A program made the translations under genes and the position numbers. A model generated the notes under the pieces. The model had not been told where the DNA came from. It made no database searches and worked only from the letters and a program-made list of their open reading frames with translations. DNA of 64,000 nt from a virus. Shown here in pieces: positions 55,064 to 62,795 of this stretch. The first letter of the stretch is position 1; each line of letters starts with the position of its first letter. The stretch covers positions 62,001 to 126,000 of IMG/VR virus record IMGVR_UViG_3300036770_003454; one strand, written 5' to 3'.

Positions 55064-55285
55064 TTAAAAGGTATTTTTAACCCAATTTCTTTCTAGGTTC
55101 TTTTTCCAAGGCAACATTCTCAAATTACTTTTTTCTGATAATGCCTCAGGAGATATGTTATTGTCAAATCCAAATTTTATCGATATGATGTGGTCTAATT
55201 GATAACCACCATCAATCCCAGATAATGTTCTTTTATGAGTATTTATGATACTTTTCTGCCATCGGATTTTTTCAAAAGTCAACAT
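55064..55285 (-). pseudogene. Chimera: gp46 5' end fused to an HNH-nuclease fragment
   Basis: A 73-aa ORF starting MLTFEKIRWQK, which resembles the gp46 start (IFSKIRWQN), down to near-identical bases AAATCCGATGGCA. It then turns into an HNH-type C-terminus: QLDHIISIKFGFDNNISPEA, LSEKSNLRMLPWKKNLERN. The catalytic histidine region is reduced. This is the remnant of a homing nuclease that had inserted at the 5' end of gene 46. Confidence 0.7.
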
Positions 55286-55286
55286 A

Positions 55287-56342
55287 TCAAATTTCCATAT
55301 TGCTTGCTTGCTGATATAAGTCAGAAAATAAATCTTGTAATTGTGGTTTATTTACTTCTACATCAAGACCATCAATCGTTTTTCTTAAGATTGAAATTGT
55401 ATCTTCTGCTTGGTCAAAAGTCGTTTCTTCAGTAACTAATATACTATGTTCAATGATTTTTATTTCGTTTGGAGATTGTTTCTCTAACTCATTAATAAAA
55501 AGATCAAACAAATATGGGTTTGACTTTTTCTTAACAATAACTTTACAATAATTGTTAGTAATATTATTACATGATACAAACTGTTGGATAATATCCTCTA
55601 ATGTCTTACAGTTTGTATCATCATAATTAATTTGTGTAAAGATAGAATAAGGATTTGCAATGAAAGTAAGTTCTCTTATATTTGTATCAAATAAATGAAA
55701 TCCTCTAGGACAATCATAATCTGCCCAAGTCATTGGATAAGGAGCACCAAGATAATGAATATTTCCTTTTGATGATTTCTGATGATAATGTCCCGAAAAT
55801 ACCAAATCAAATTTACTTAAAGTATCAGGAGACATACCATGTTCTGATACAACACCTTTATAAAATTCAAATCCTGAAAGTTCAAAATGACCCATACAAA
55901 TTTGTGCTTTTGTATCATCAATCATTTGCATTGTATGCGATTCATTTTGTGTTGTTATCCAAGGAACTAAAAGAATAGGAGAACCATCAATCACAATTTT
56001 AGTTGTGTTTGTATAAACATCAAAAGAATAACTATTCAGCAATTCTTGCAATGCGTTTACTTCGTTCGTATTTTTATGAAATACATCATGATTTCCAACA
56101 ATCATATGAACAGTATATTCTTGCAACGGATTGAGAAAATCTGTTCTCATTCTTTTTGATGTATTAAAATTAATATATTTTCTTCTATCTACTAAATCTC
56201 CCAAATGAATAACAGTATTCACACCCTTTTCCTTTAATGTTGGGAAAAAGGTGTTATCAAAAAACTGTTTTTGGTTATCTAGAAGAATAGTAGAATCTGA
56301 TCTAGCACCATAGTGTGTGTCACAAACAATAGCAATTAACAT
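55287..56342 (-). CDS. 47: T4 gp47-like recombination nuclease (Mre11-like)
   Basis: A 351-aa calcineurin-like nuclease: IAIVCDTHYGARSDS, TVIHLGDLVDRRKYINF, VHMIVGNHDVF, LLVPWITTQN, QICMGHFEL and DLVFSGHYHQKS cover the metal ligands. It forms the gp46/47 complex that makes 3' single strands for UvsX. Order 47-46 is conserved, but here an HNH chimera separates the two. Confidence 0.93.
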   Translation of the reverse strand: MLIAIVCDTHYGARSDSTILLDNQKQFFDNTFFPTLKEKGVNTVIHLGDLVDRRKYINFNTSKRMRTDFLNPLQEYTVHMIVGNHDVFHKNTNEVNALQELLNSYSFDVYTNTTKIVIDGSPILLVPWITTQNESHTMQMIDDTKAQICMGHFELSGFEFYKGVVSEHGMSPDTLSKFDLVFSGHYHQKSSKGNIHYLGAPYPMTWADYDCPRGFHLFDTNIRELTFIANPYSIFTQINYDDTNCKTLEDIIQQFVSCNNITNNYCKVIVKKKSNPYLFDLFINELEKQSPNEIKIIEHSILVTEETTFDQAEDTISILRKTIDGLDVEVNKPQLQDLFSDLYQQASNMEI

Positions 56343-56347
56343 AATAT

Positions 56348-56551
56348 TTATTTCTTTGTTGTAATTTTTGGTGCTTTTAAGGTTTTCATATTATGTGTAT
56401 TAATTGCATCTTGACAGGCACGTTGAATCCTTTCAAGCATCACACAATACATATCTCTTTGCCATTTATTTGTCTTATCATCAGACAACTTTTCAATGTA
56501 TTCAACGATGATAGGTGGCAGTTTGTTTTTTGCTTCTTCTTTCATATACAT
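56348..56551 (-). CDS. Small helical hypothetical protein, 67 aa
   Basis: The start MYMKEEAKNKLPPIIVEYIE at 56551 follows GAGGTTAACT. The rest reads KWQRDMYCVMLERIQRACQD, then a basic end (TLKAPKITTKK). It is between gene 55 and gene 47. Unknown, but the position next to 55/47 is shared with small proteins of T4-like marine phages. Confidence 0.6.
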   Translation of the reverse strand: MYMKEEAKNKLPPIIVEYIEKLSDDKTNKWQRDMYCVMLERIQRACQDAINTHNMKTLKAPKITTKK

Positions 56552-56559
56552 AGTTAACC

Positions 56560-57087
56560 TCATTCAAAAAATTGTTGAATTGTATTAGAACTGACCTTAG
56601 CAATTTTCTTTTTCTCTGTCAACTTATTTTCATACTGTCTGACAAATTCATCCGATACTTCATTGAATACAGAATCTTGTTGAGCATAATTATACAAATC
56701 ATCTCCAACATCTTCAAGCATCAACGATTTCATATTTTTAATTTTTATATATTGTTGTTTCTTCTCTTTGTCAATCCTTCTAATAAAGGCAAATTTAATT
56801 ATTTGTGTAAAATATGCAAATGGGTTGTTTGTTTTATCTGGATTAAAATTATGAAGATATAGCAAACAATTTTCCACACCATCAGAAATCATTTCATCTT
56901 TATATGAATAAGCAAAGAAACTGGACTTGTTTGCCAGATTAGTTGCAATCAATAATATTGCTTCTCCAATATATGAAGGAATTGGAGGAGATTCTTTGTT
57001 CATAAGTTTGTTTTGATTGCATTCAATTTTATATTCGCAAATCACTTCATACAATCTTTTGTTATTCACATAATTTCTTTTTCTCAT
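56560..57087 (-). CDS. 55: T4 gp55-like late sigma factor
   Basis: A 175-aa protein with MRKRNYVNNKRLYEVICEYK, MISDGVENCLLYLHNFNPDK and NNPFAYFTQIIKFAFIRRID, the sigma region 2-like core of gp55. It directs RNA polymerase to TATAAATA late promoters, several of which occur in the window. It is directly flanked upstream by an outward plus-strand promoter. Confidence 0.92.
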   Translation of the reverse strand: MRKRNYVNNKRLYEVICEYKIECNQNKLMNKESPPIPSYIGEAILLIATNLANKSSFFAYSYKDEMISDGVENCLLYLHNFNPDKTNNPFAYFTQIIKFAFIRRIDKEKKQQYIKIKNMKSLMLEDVGDDLYNYAQQDSVFNEVSDEFVRQYENKLTEKKKIAKVSSNTIQQFFE

Positions 57088-57101
57088 GCTGTATTTTTTC
57101 C

Positions 57102-57139
57102 TTGACGAGATTTCTGGTGCCTGTATAATGACTGTGTCA
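57102..57139 (+). promoter_or_regulatory. Plus-strand promoter with palindromic start, antisense to its neighbours
   Basis: TTGACG, 16 bases, TATAAT followed by TGAC-TGT-GTCA on the plus strand. It matches the primase promoter at 25310-25347 over about 45 bases. It points away from gene 55 into the 3' end of the next gene, where no plus-strand ORF exists. Confidence 0.75.
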
Positions 57140-57147
57140 GTGAAATG

Positions 57148-57540
57148 TTAATGTAATGATCCTGAACCATCATTTGATTTAATGCTGTTAGAATAACTAT
57201 CCATCAATGATGCTTCCATCATAATATTCACTGATTGTATTTCTTTAATCATATTCTCTTCATGTACAAAAGAAAATCTTAAGGAATGATGATAATATCT
57301 TATCATTTCTTCATGTAAATCTGTTGTAGTAATAATATGATTGGTTGATATTTCACATATATTTGTTGTTGCAAAAGGCATGTATTTTGTTAATACTATT
57401 GCTGATTTGCCTCCAGGGGTCATCTTTTCAGATACCACTAATGGACAAGAAATAAGAAGTTTATTATCGTAATAATCTATTATGTCTCCAATAATTTCTT
57501 CACCGTTAATAAGTCTTATGTGTTGTATGTTTTCTGACAT
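57148..57540 (-). CDS. Sm-like conserved T4-like phage protein
   Basis: A 130-aa protein starting MSENIQHIRLINGEEIIGDI followed by a beta-barrel-like stretch (CPLVVSEKMTPGGKSAIVLT). The opening GEEIIGDI resembles the Sm1 motif. The protein lies between uvsW and 55 as in marine T4-like phages. It could bind RNA or act in late transcription. Exact role unknown. Confidence 0.7.
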   Translation of the reverse strand: MSENIQHIRLINGEEIIGDIIDYYDNKLLISCPLVVSEKMTPGGKSAIVLTKYMPFATTNICEISTNHIITTTDLHEEMIRYYHHSLRFSFVHEENMIKEIQSVNIMMEASLMDSYSNSIKSNDGSGSLH

Positions 57541-57557
57541 GCTTCCTCCTATGAGGA

Positions 57558-58988
57558 TTAAATACTAACTCTATAAACTTTATATGGAAATTTCTCTTGA
57601 TTATAAATCTTAACTCTTTCTATATAATGAAGAATAGTATAATTCTTACTAGATTTCCATGATAAATCGTCTGCAATATCAAATAATGTAGATTTTACTT
57701 TACTTTCACTTTTTCTCAATACACGACCAATAGATTGCAACGTTCTAACTCTCGATTTAGATGGTGATGCAAATATTATATTCTCAAGACTCTTGATATT
57801 TATTCCAGTAGAAAATGTCTGAACAGAAGCAACAATTATAGCATTTGTTTGAGATTCAACAATTTCTCTCATATCATTTCTTTCTTCTCCATCTACCCCA
57901 CCATGTATGAAATATACTGGTCTATCAGTAATAGATTGAAGCATACGATGTAATACTTCACCGTGTTTCTCAACATATTGAAATAATATTAGAGTATTAC
58001 CATTAAGAGAATTTGCTAAGTTTACTATGAACTTATTTCTTTTTTGATTTGATATAATATAATCAATTTCTTGTTGATAATCAAGTTTCTTTGCTGCTTT
58101 TTTAACATCATCTGCATAATCAAATACTATGCATTTGACACGAAAATCTGCAAGATGTTTTTCTTCTATTAACTTAGCAGTTGTTGTTACTTCTTTCACA
58201 GGACCAAACAATCCTTCAACAACTAATTTATTTGTTTGTGTTCCATCTAAAGTTCCTGTAAATCCAAAACGATATTTACAATTTGCAAGGTTGCACATAA
58301 TTTTAGTAAGTGATGCTGCTTTTGCTAAATGAACTTCGTCACATATCACTACTTCAAATTGATTAAACCATTCTTGTGGCATACGATATATGCTTTGCCA
58401 TGTGGAAATTGTATATTGACAATCAGTATCTTTTTCTTTTCCAGAAGTAATTAGATGACAATTTAAATTATAACCATATGATTTAAAATCAGATGCCAAT
58501 TGATGAACTAATCCTGTTGTTGGAACTATAAATAAAGTTTTCTTGGCATAATATCTGGATATAAGATATATAATAAAAGATTTGCCACTTCCAGTAGGAC
58601 TTAATAATACTCTTCTACTGCTTCTTATGGCAGATACAAAAGCATCTATTTGATAATCTCTTGGTTCTAAAGGAAGGTTTAGAGAATCAAAGAAATGTCT
58701 ACTCTCAGTGAGTGAAAATGGGGTATTCGTAAACTCGTTAGTATACGATATATTATATTCTCTATCTTCAGCAAACTTTACGATTTCTTGAAAAAGTCCG
58801 TGATAAATTGACTTATTTCTAGGATTATAAAGTCTCAATTTCCCATCCCATGTTCCACGTTTAAATGCGGGCATAAACTTATATCCAGGAACTTGGAACG
58901 TGAAATATTCTTTAAGTTCTTCTTCGATGCCTTTATCGGTTGAAGAGACTTTAATATATACTTCATTTATTTTTGAAATTTCTATCAT
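57558..58988 (-). CDS. uvsW: UvsW helicase
   Basis: The start MIEISKINEVYIKVSSTDKG at 58988 overlaps the UvsY stop (ATGA). The 476-aa superfamily 2 helicase has Walker A LLSPTGSGKSFIIYLIS, motif II VVICDEVHLAKA (DEVH), motif III GFTGTLDG, TLILFQYVEKHGEVLHRML and motif VI QSIGRVLRKSE. It unwinds branched and R-loop DNA and helps switch from origin- to recombination-driven replication. Confidence 0.94.
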   Translation of the reverse strand: MIEISKINEVYIKVSSTDKGIEEELKEYFTFQVPGYKFMPAFKRGTWDGKLRLYNPRNKSIYHGLFQEIVKFAEDREYNISYTNEFTNTPFSLTESRHFFDSLNLPLEPRDYQIDAFVSAIRSSRRVLLSPTGSGKSFIIYLISRYYAKKTLFIVPTTGLVHQLASDFKSYGYNLNCHLITSGKEKDTDCQYTISTWQSIYRMPQEWFNQFEVVICDEVHLAKAASLTKIMCNLANCKYRFGFTGTLDGTQTNKLVVEGLFGPVKEVTTTAKLIEEKHLADFRVKCIVFDYADDVKKAAKKLDYQQEIDYIISNQKRNKFIVNLANSLNGNTLILFQYVEKHGEVLHRMLQSITDRPVYFIHGGVDGEERNDMREIVESQTNAIIVASVQTFSTGINIKSLENIIFASPSKSRVRTLQSIGRVLRKSESKVKSTLFDIADDLSWKSSKNYTILHYIERVKIYNQEKFPYKVYRVSI

Positions 58989-59419
58989 GCTCCAGATAAC
59001 CACTTTCTTTCTTCAATAAAGTTTTTTATAACAAATGTTCTTCCATTTATTGATTGAAGAATCATTTTGAGATATTCTACTTTTTCTTGTTGCACACCAA
59101 TTTTCAATTCCATTTCGAGCAATTCCGAATCATAATCAAGGAAAAATTCTATTTCAGATTTGAGAATCTTTCCTCTTTCTGGAATTTTCCATTGTTTTTC
59201 TTGCATTACTTCTTTGGTAGGATTAATAAAAAACTCTTTCTTTTCTGCTCTTAGAGTTTTATATGCGTGTTGATGTTTTAGTAATTTTGTTTTTTCAGCA
59301 AAGTATAGTTTGATATATTTTGCATGTAGTTGTGGGGTTCTTATTGACTCTTGTCCGATATTGGTGCTATCTATCTTAGAGTCAGAATCCCAACATTTTT
59401 GTATATCTTCAAAATACAT
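58985..59419 (-). CDS. uvsY: UvsY recombination mediator
   Basis: A 144-aa protein, MYFEDIQKCWDSDSKIDSTN, then LHAKYIKLYFAEKTKLLKHQ, a helical middle and end LQSINGRTFVIKNFIEERKW (T4 has a comparable SRGFAIKHIQDMR end). UvsY loads UvsX on single-stranded DNA. It precedes uvsW in one transcript with a promoter at 59443-59471. Confidence 0.85.
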   Translation of the reverse strand: MYFEDIQKCWDSDSKIDSTNIGQESIRTPQLHAKYIKLYFAEKTKLLKHQHAYKTLRAEKKEFFINPTKEVMQEKQWKIPERGKILKSEIEFFLDYDSELLEMELKIGVQQEKVEYLKMILQSINGRTFVIKNFIEERKWLSGA

Positions 59420-59442
59420 AATATTCTCCTCTTTTTGTAAGG

Positions 59443-59471
59443 AGACTACTGAATATGTTGAGTAATGTCAA
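59443..59471 (-). promoter_or_regulatory. Probable sigma70-type promoter for uvsY-uvsW
   Basis: TTGACA, 17 bases, weak TAGTCT, about 25 bases before the uvsY ATG. Confidence 0.55.
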
Positions 59472-59475
59472 GCAA

Positions 59476-59934
59476 TTATTTTGGATCATACCCCCATTCT
59501 AAATGAGAATTGCCATCAGTGAATATATGTTTTGCTGGTACTCTCATTGCGGCAACATGATATTCGCCATTTAAATGATTTCTACCATGCTCGTGTGCAT
59601 ATTCTTTTGATGTTGTTACCCAATCTCCTGGTCTAATCATATGTCTTATTGGTATTTCTTTTTTCATTGCTTCTTTACGAACAGATAACGGAACTGCTCT
59701 AAATATATAAATTTTTTCGTCTGGTTTATCTTTCATCCTTTGTATTTTATTAAAATTAGATTGATCATAATCATTTCCTTGATTTCCATAATATTCAAAT
59801 CCTTTATGTGAATAAACATCTTTTGGATAAATTCCATTAGAAGTAACATCATGTAAGGGTGCTCCAGTTTCCTTATCTGGCGCTTCATGCTGTCCTTTAT
59901 AATTTTCAGTGATAAACTGTTTAAATGTATACAT
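59476..59934 (-). CDS. ADP-ribosyltransferase-like protein with capsid-targeting-like N-terminus
   Basis: A 152-aa protein starting MYTFKQFITENYKG (FITE, prohead-protease-like site). The body has IYIFRAVPLS (R79), RPGDWVTTSKEYAHEHG (residues 101-117, STS-like) and SHLEWGYD (E146). This order resembles the R-S-E layout of ADP-ribosyltransferases. Sequence support is weak without a profile search. T4 Alt is a packaged enzyme of this kind. It neighbours the tail-tube-like gene. Confidence 0.55.
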   Translation of the reverse strand: MYTFKQFITENYKGQHEAPDKETGAPLHDVTSNGIYPKDVYSHKGFEYYGNQGNDYDQSNFNKIQRMKDKPDEKIYIFRAVPLSVRKEAMKKEIPIRHMIRPGDWVTTSKEYAHEHGRNHLNGEYHVAAMRVPAKHIFTDGNSHLEWGYDPK

Positions 59935-59943
59935 TTTTATCCT

Positions 59944-60465
59944 TTACATTTTTTGGATACTATATGATCTATATCTAAATGTTGCTGATGCTTCAAGATA
60001 TTGAACATCTTGTGGGGTAGAATCGAAAATCAATGATGATATTGAAATAGGAAAAGCATCTTTAAATACTACTTCATAATTTGGATTTCTTGAAGATGTT
60101 AGAATAATCAATGACATATCAGAAGTTATTCCAAGTCCAGTATAAACTGGATTTCCTGATATTGATTTGTATTCATCAAAACTATTTGGAAATCCAAGTT
60201 CTCTTATCCAATTATACAACTCAAGATAGTTCTGAAGATCTTCATCAACTTTATAGTTAATCATAAGATCATCAAAATCGATATGATCTCCTGCTTTTGG
60301 TATTCTGACGAATGGGTTAGGTTGTTCTGGACCATTTAATACCATTCCTGGAAGATTTACATTTTGAAGAAAGAAATTAACATTGGGGCACTTTTTGATT
60401 TGAAATCTGAAATTCAAAGGACTCAGAAAGTTTTTATTTTCTGGAATATTATCAAGTGCTGACAT
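59944..60465 (-). CDS. Tail-tube/gp19-like virion protein
   Basis: A 173-aa protein, MSALDNIPENKNFLSPLNFR, then FQIKKCPNVNFFLQNVNLPG, DLMINYKVDEDLQNYLELYN and WIRELGFP. The NFR..I...P…F..QNV.LPG lead and length fit tail-tube-fold proteins of T4-like marine phages. It is one base from the following and nine from the preceding CTS-like protein gene. Confidence 0.72.
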   Translation of the reverse strand: MSALDNIPENKNFLSPLNFRFQIKKCPNVNFFLQNVNLPGMVLNGPEQPNPFVRIPKAGDHIDFDDLMINYKVDEDLQNYLELYNWIRELGFPNSFDEYKSISGNPVYTGLGITSDMSLIILTSSRNPNYEVVFKDAFPISISSLIFDSTPQDVQYLEASATFRYRSYSIQKM

Positions 60466-60466
60466 T

Positions 60467-60811
60467 TTAAATTCTCCTTAATGCTTTGTGATCGAATACA
60501 TAAATTGAATGTGGTTCATTTCCACCTTCATTAAATCTTACTGCGGCAAATCCTTCACTTTTTGCTTGATTCAGATGTGGTTCTATATCATCTCCTGCAT
60601 AAATGTGACTCATATCTTTTACACGATTTGTTGGTATTTGTTTTGTCAATACTTCTTTTTCTTGTCCTGATTGTGTAAATTGTCTAGCAAACTCTTTATC
60701 TACAGAATAAAATTTTCCTTTTAGTGGTCCACCTTTACGATTGTGTACAGATTCTCCACGATATATTGTTATGTGATTTTCTTCTGTGATATATTGTTTA
60801 AACTTCTTCAT
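60467..60811 (-). CDS. ADP-ribosyltransferase-like protein with capsid-targeting-like N-terminus
   Basis: A 114-aa protein starting MKKFKQYITEENHITIYRGE; YITE is a likely protease site. After it, ITIYRGES (R18), GKFYSVDKEFARQF (YS at 35-36, A.F) and EGFAAVRFNEGGNEPHSIYV (E99) follow the order R, S, E of small ADP-ribosyltransferase-fold domains. If true it is a second packaged candidate. It overlaps the GIY-YIG-like gene by 14 bases. Confidence 0.58.
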   Translation of the reverse strand: MKKFKQYITEENHITIYRGESVHNRKGGPLKGKFYSVDKEFARQFTQSGQEKEVLTKQIPTNRVKDMSHIYAGDDIEPHLNQAKSEGFAAVRFNEGGNEPHSIYVFDHKALRRI

Positions 60812-61085
60812 CTTTAAGATACCTAATTCTTGCGTGTTTTACTTCTGATATTGCTTGTTCTAAATCAATATCAAACCATTCCCCATGTGTTTTTCTGTGT
60901 TTAATCGTATTGTGAATAGTTTGTTCAAGTAATCTAACTTGATCATCAGAAATCAATTCAATGTGATGCAATTTAAGTTTTTTTGGATGTCCTGTTTGAA
61001 GATTTTTCAATCTTCTTGCAGGATTATTTGTTATTCCAATTTTATATGGTTTTTCTGTTCCACCGATTACATATAGATATGCCAT
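60798..61085 (-). CDS. GIY-YIG (T5orf172-like) protein
   Basis: A 95-aa protein, MAYLYVIGGTEKPYKIGITN, then NPARRLKNLQTGHPKKLKLH and HRKTHGEWFDIDLEQAISEV. The YLYVI…YKIGIT…RRLK.LQTG.P..L layout is that of T5orf172/MUG113-type GIY-YIG domains. It may be a nuclease. It is expressed from a T4-type late promoter at 61111-61118. Confidence 0.85.
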   Translation of the reverse strand: MAYLYVIGGTEKPYKIGITNNPARRLKNLQTGHPKKLKLHHIELISDDQVRLLEQTIHNTIKHRKTHGEWFDIDLEQAISEVKHARIRYLKDEEV

Positions 61086-61110
61086 TTTATACTCCTGTTG
61101 TCTTATGGAG

Positions 61111-61118
61111 TATTTATA
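61111..61118 (-). promoter_or_regulatory. T4-type late promoter box
   Basis: TATAAATA on the minus strand, 26 bases upstream of the GIY-YIG-like gene and directly after a terminator. Confidence 0.65.
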
Positions 61119-61120
61119 AC

Positions 61121-61147
61121 AAAAAGGGGAGGCATTTCTGCCTCCCT
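61121..61147 (-). terminator. Rho-independent terminator
   Basis: GGGAGGCA-GAAA-TGCCTCCC then CTTTTTG on the minus strand, closing the homing-endonuclease transcript. Confidence 0.85.
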
Positions 61148-61185
61148 CAGTAAGACCAGTTATTCTGGTTCTTGTTTAATATTAT

Positions 61186-62715
61186 TTATAAAATTGACTT
61201 TTTTACAAATACCAATGTTCCACAATCATATATTCTTTTGTATCCGTTGTCTTCCATATATTGTTTCTCTGTAATATCATTACATATATTTAATTTTTTC
61301 TTTGTATAATTTGACCTATGCATTCTTTTTTCGTTTTTTGATAAATCAACATAAGCATATGATGGTGGATTGCGTTTAATTAATACAAACCCATTTTTCA
61401 AATATACATTTCCTTGTGACCTTGAATAATCAGCATAGGATATAATATCTCCTTGATATTGTTTTTGAAAATTCTTTAGTAGTTTAGAAAATCCTCCTAC
61501 ACAAGAAATTCCTTGACCAACACAATATCTTGACAGTTCCCACGGATAGTTTTTGTTATACCTGGATTTACAAAAAGTCATAATGCTTATGATTTTATCA
61601 TCGTCATATAAGGCAAACCAAATGCTTGATTTATCATCACCTTGCAAATGATTTTTATTTAAAAACTGTTTTTTGTCTGTTTGTGATGGTATTCTTATTG
61701 TCAATTTCCTCGCATACAATCTTTGGTATGGTTGTTCCAAAAGATTTACCAGAATAGACTTCCATATATCTTGTTTATAGATCCAATCATCACTAAAGAT
61801 ATGAATCAACCTAACACCTACTTTCTCGCACTCAAGTGTTTTTGATATATGATACTTTCTGTCTTTTCTTAATGCAGGGTTGGAGTGTTCTGGTCTAAAT
61901 GCGTGATAAAACACTCCATTATATTCAATCGCAAGTTTTTTAGATGGAATATATAAATCTACTTCCTTGCCATTCAATAATGTTCTGTCGTTGATTAAAA
62001 CTTGGTCTTGTCCAATAATAGAACAAACATAATCAATAACTTGCTGATGTTGTCCAGATATTTTATTAAATTTTCTTGGATAACTGTTTGGTTGATTGGT
62101 CTCAATTTCGTGATAGTTCAACCACCTACTTACTGTTGCTTTAGAACTACCAACCATTTCTGCTATTTCTTCAACCTTCTTTCTTTGATTACAATGTAAA
62201 TCAAACAACCATTGTTTATCTTGTAGTTTCAACAATATAAGGGGTTGAGAACAATTGTGTTGAACCATAGGTATGTTATGTTGAATACATGCTTTTTTTA
62301 TTGGATTAATAGAACAGTTAATCAATTCTGCGATTTCTTCATAAGACTTTTTCAAATCAATTCTTTGATAATATAACCAATCTTTATCATTTAGTTTTTG
62401 ATAAGTATCTTGATTCAATCTGTGTCTATGAGATCTACTACAATCTGGACCACAATAATTGCTAAATTTATTTTGATATGATTTGTTATATGTTACAGGC
62501 AACCCACAGACTATACAGTTAGGGAAAGTTTGCTCCGTATAACCAAGATGTATTGCTAAACAACGAATCTTTAGTGGAGAATCAATCGGCATCCATTGTG
62601 TATAATTTATTATTGTTTCACGAAGTTGTTTGTTTACTGATAAAGAAATCATATATTTCTTATCAAAGATTCTTTCGTCACATATTTGTTTGAGATCAAT
62701 CATTATAGTTTCCAT
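61186..62715 (-). CDS. Vsr-like (EDxHD-type) homing endonuclease
   Basis: The start at 62715 (METIMIDLKQ) or 62703; earlier codons are inside the gp23 terminator. The 509-aa protein has two CxxC-containing recognition segments (FPNCIVCGLPVTYN, NYCGPDCSRSHRH) and two helix-turn-helix-like repeats (EEIAELINCSINPIKKACIQ; EEIAEMVGSSKATVSRWLNY). A Vsr-like catalytic core follows (NGKEVDLYIPSKKLAIEYNG, VRLIHIFSDDW), then a GNAT-like tail (SRSQGNVYLKNGFVLIKRNP). It is free-standing after gp23. Confidence 0.82.
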   Translation of the reverse strand: METIMIDLKQICDERIFDKKYMISLSVNKQLRETIINYTQWMPIDSPLKIRCLAIHLGYTEQTFPNCIVCGLPVTYNKSYQNKFSNYCGPDCSRSHRHRLNQDTYQKLNDKDWLYYQRIDLKKSYEEIAELINCSINPIKKACIQHNIPMVQHNCSQPLILLKLQDKQWLFDLHCNQRKKVEEIAEMVGSSKATVSRWLNYHEIETNQPNSYPRKFNKISGQHQQVIDYVCSIIGQDQVLINDRTLLNGKEVDLYIPSKKLAIEYNGVFYHAFRPEHSNPALRKDRKYHISKTLECEKVGVRLIHIFSDDWIYKQDIWKSILVNLLEQPYQRLYARKLTIRIPSQTDKKQFLNKNHLQGDDKSSIWFALYDDDKIISIMTFCKSRYNKNYPWELSRYCVGQGISCVGGFSKLLKNFQKQYQGDIISYADYSRSQGNVYLKNGFVLIKRNPPSYAYVDLSKNEKRMHRSNYTKKKLNICNDITEKQYMEDNGYKRIYDCGTLVFVKKSIL

Positions 62716-62746
62716 TCTATGGTTTGGTATCTGTTGTAATATAGAT

Positions 62747-62775
62747 AAAAAAGAAGGGGGAATCAACCCCCTTCT
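62747..62775 (-). terminator. Rho-independent terminator of gene 23
   Basis: AGAAGGGGG-TTGATT-CCCCCTTCT then TTTTTTA on the minus strand, strong stem at the end of the capsid gene. Confidence 0.9.
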
Positions 62776-62795
62776 AATAATATGTATTGACTATT

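Noticed and set aside
55064-55285. A functional second copy of gene 46
   Set aside because: Only the first about ten codons resemble gp46; the remainder is HNH-like and far too short for the ATPase.
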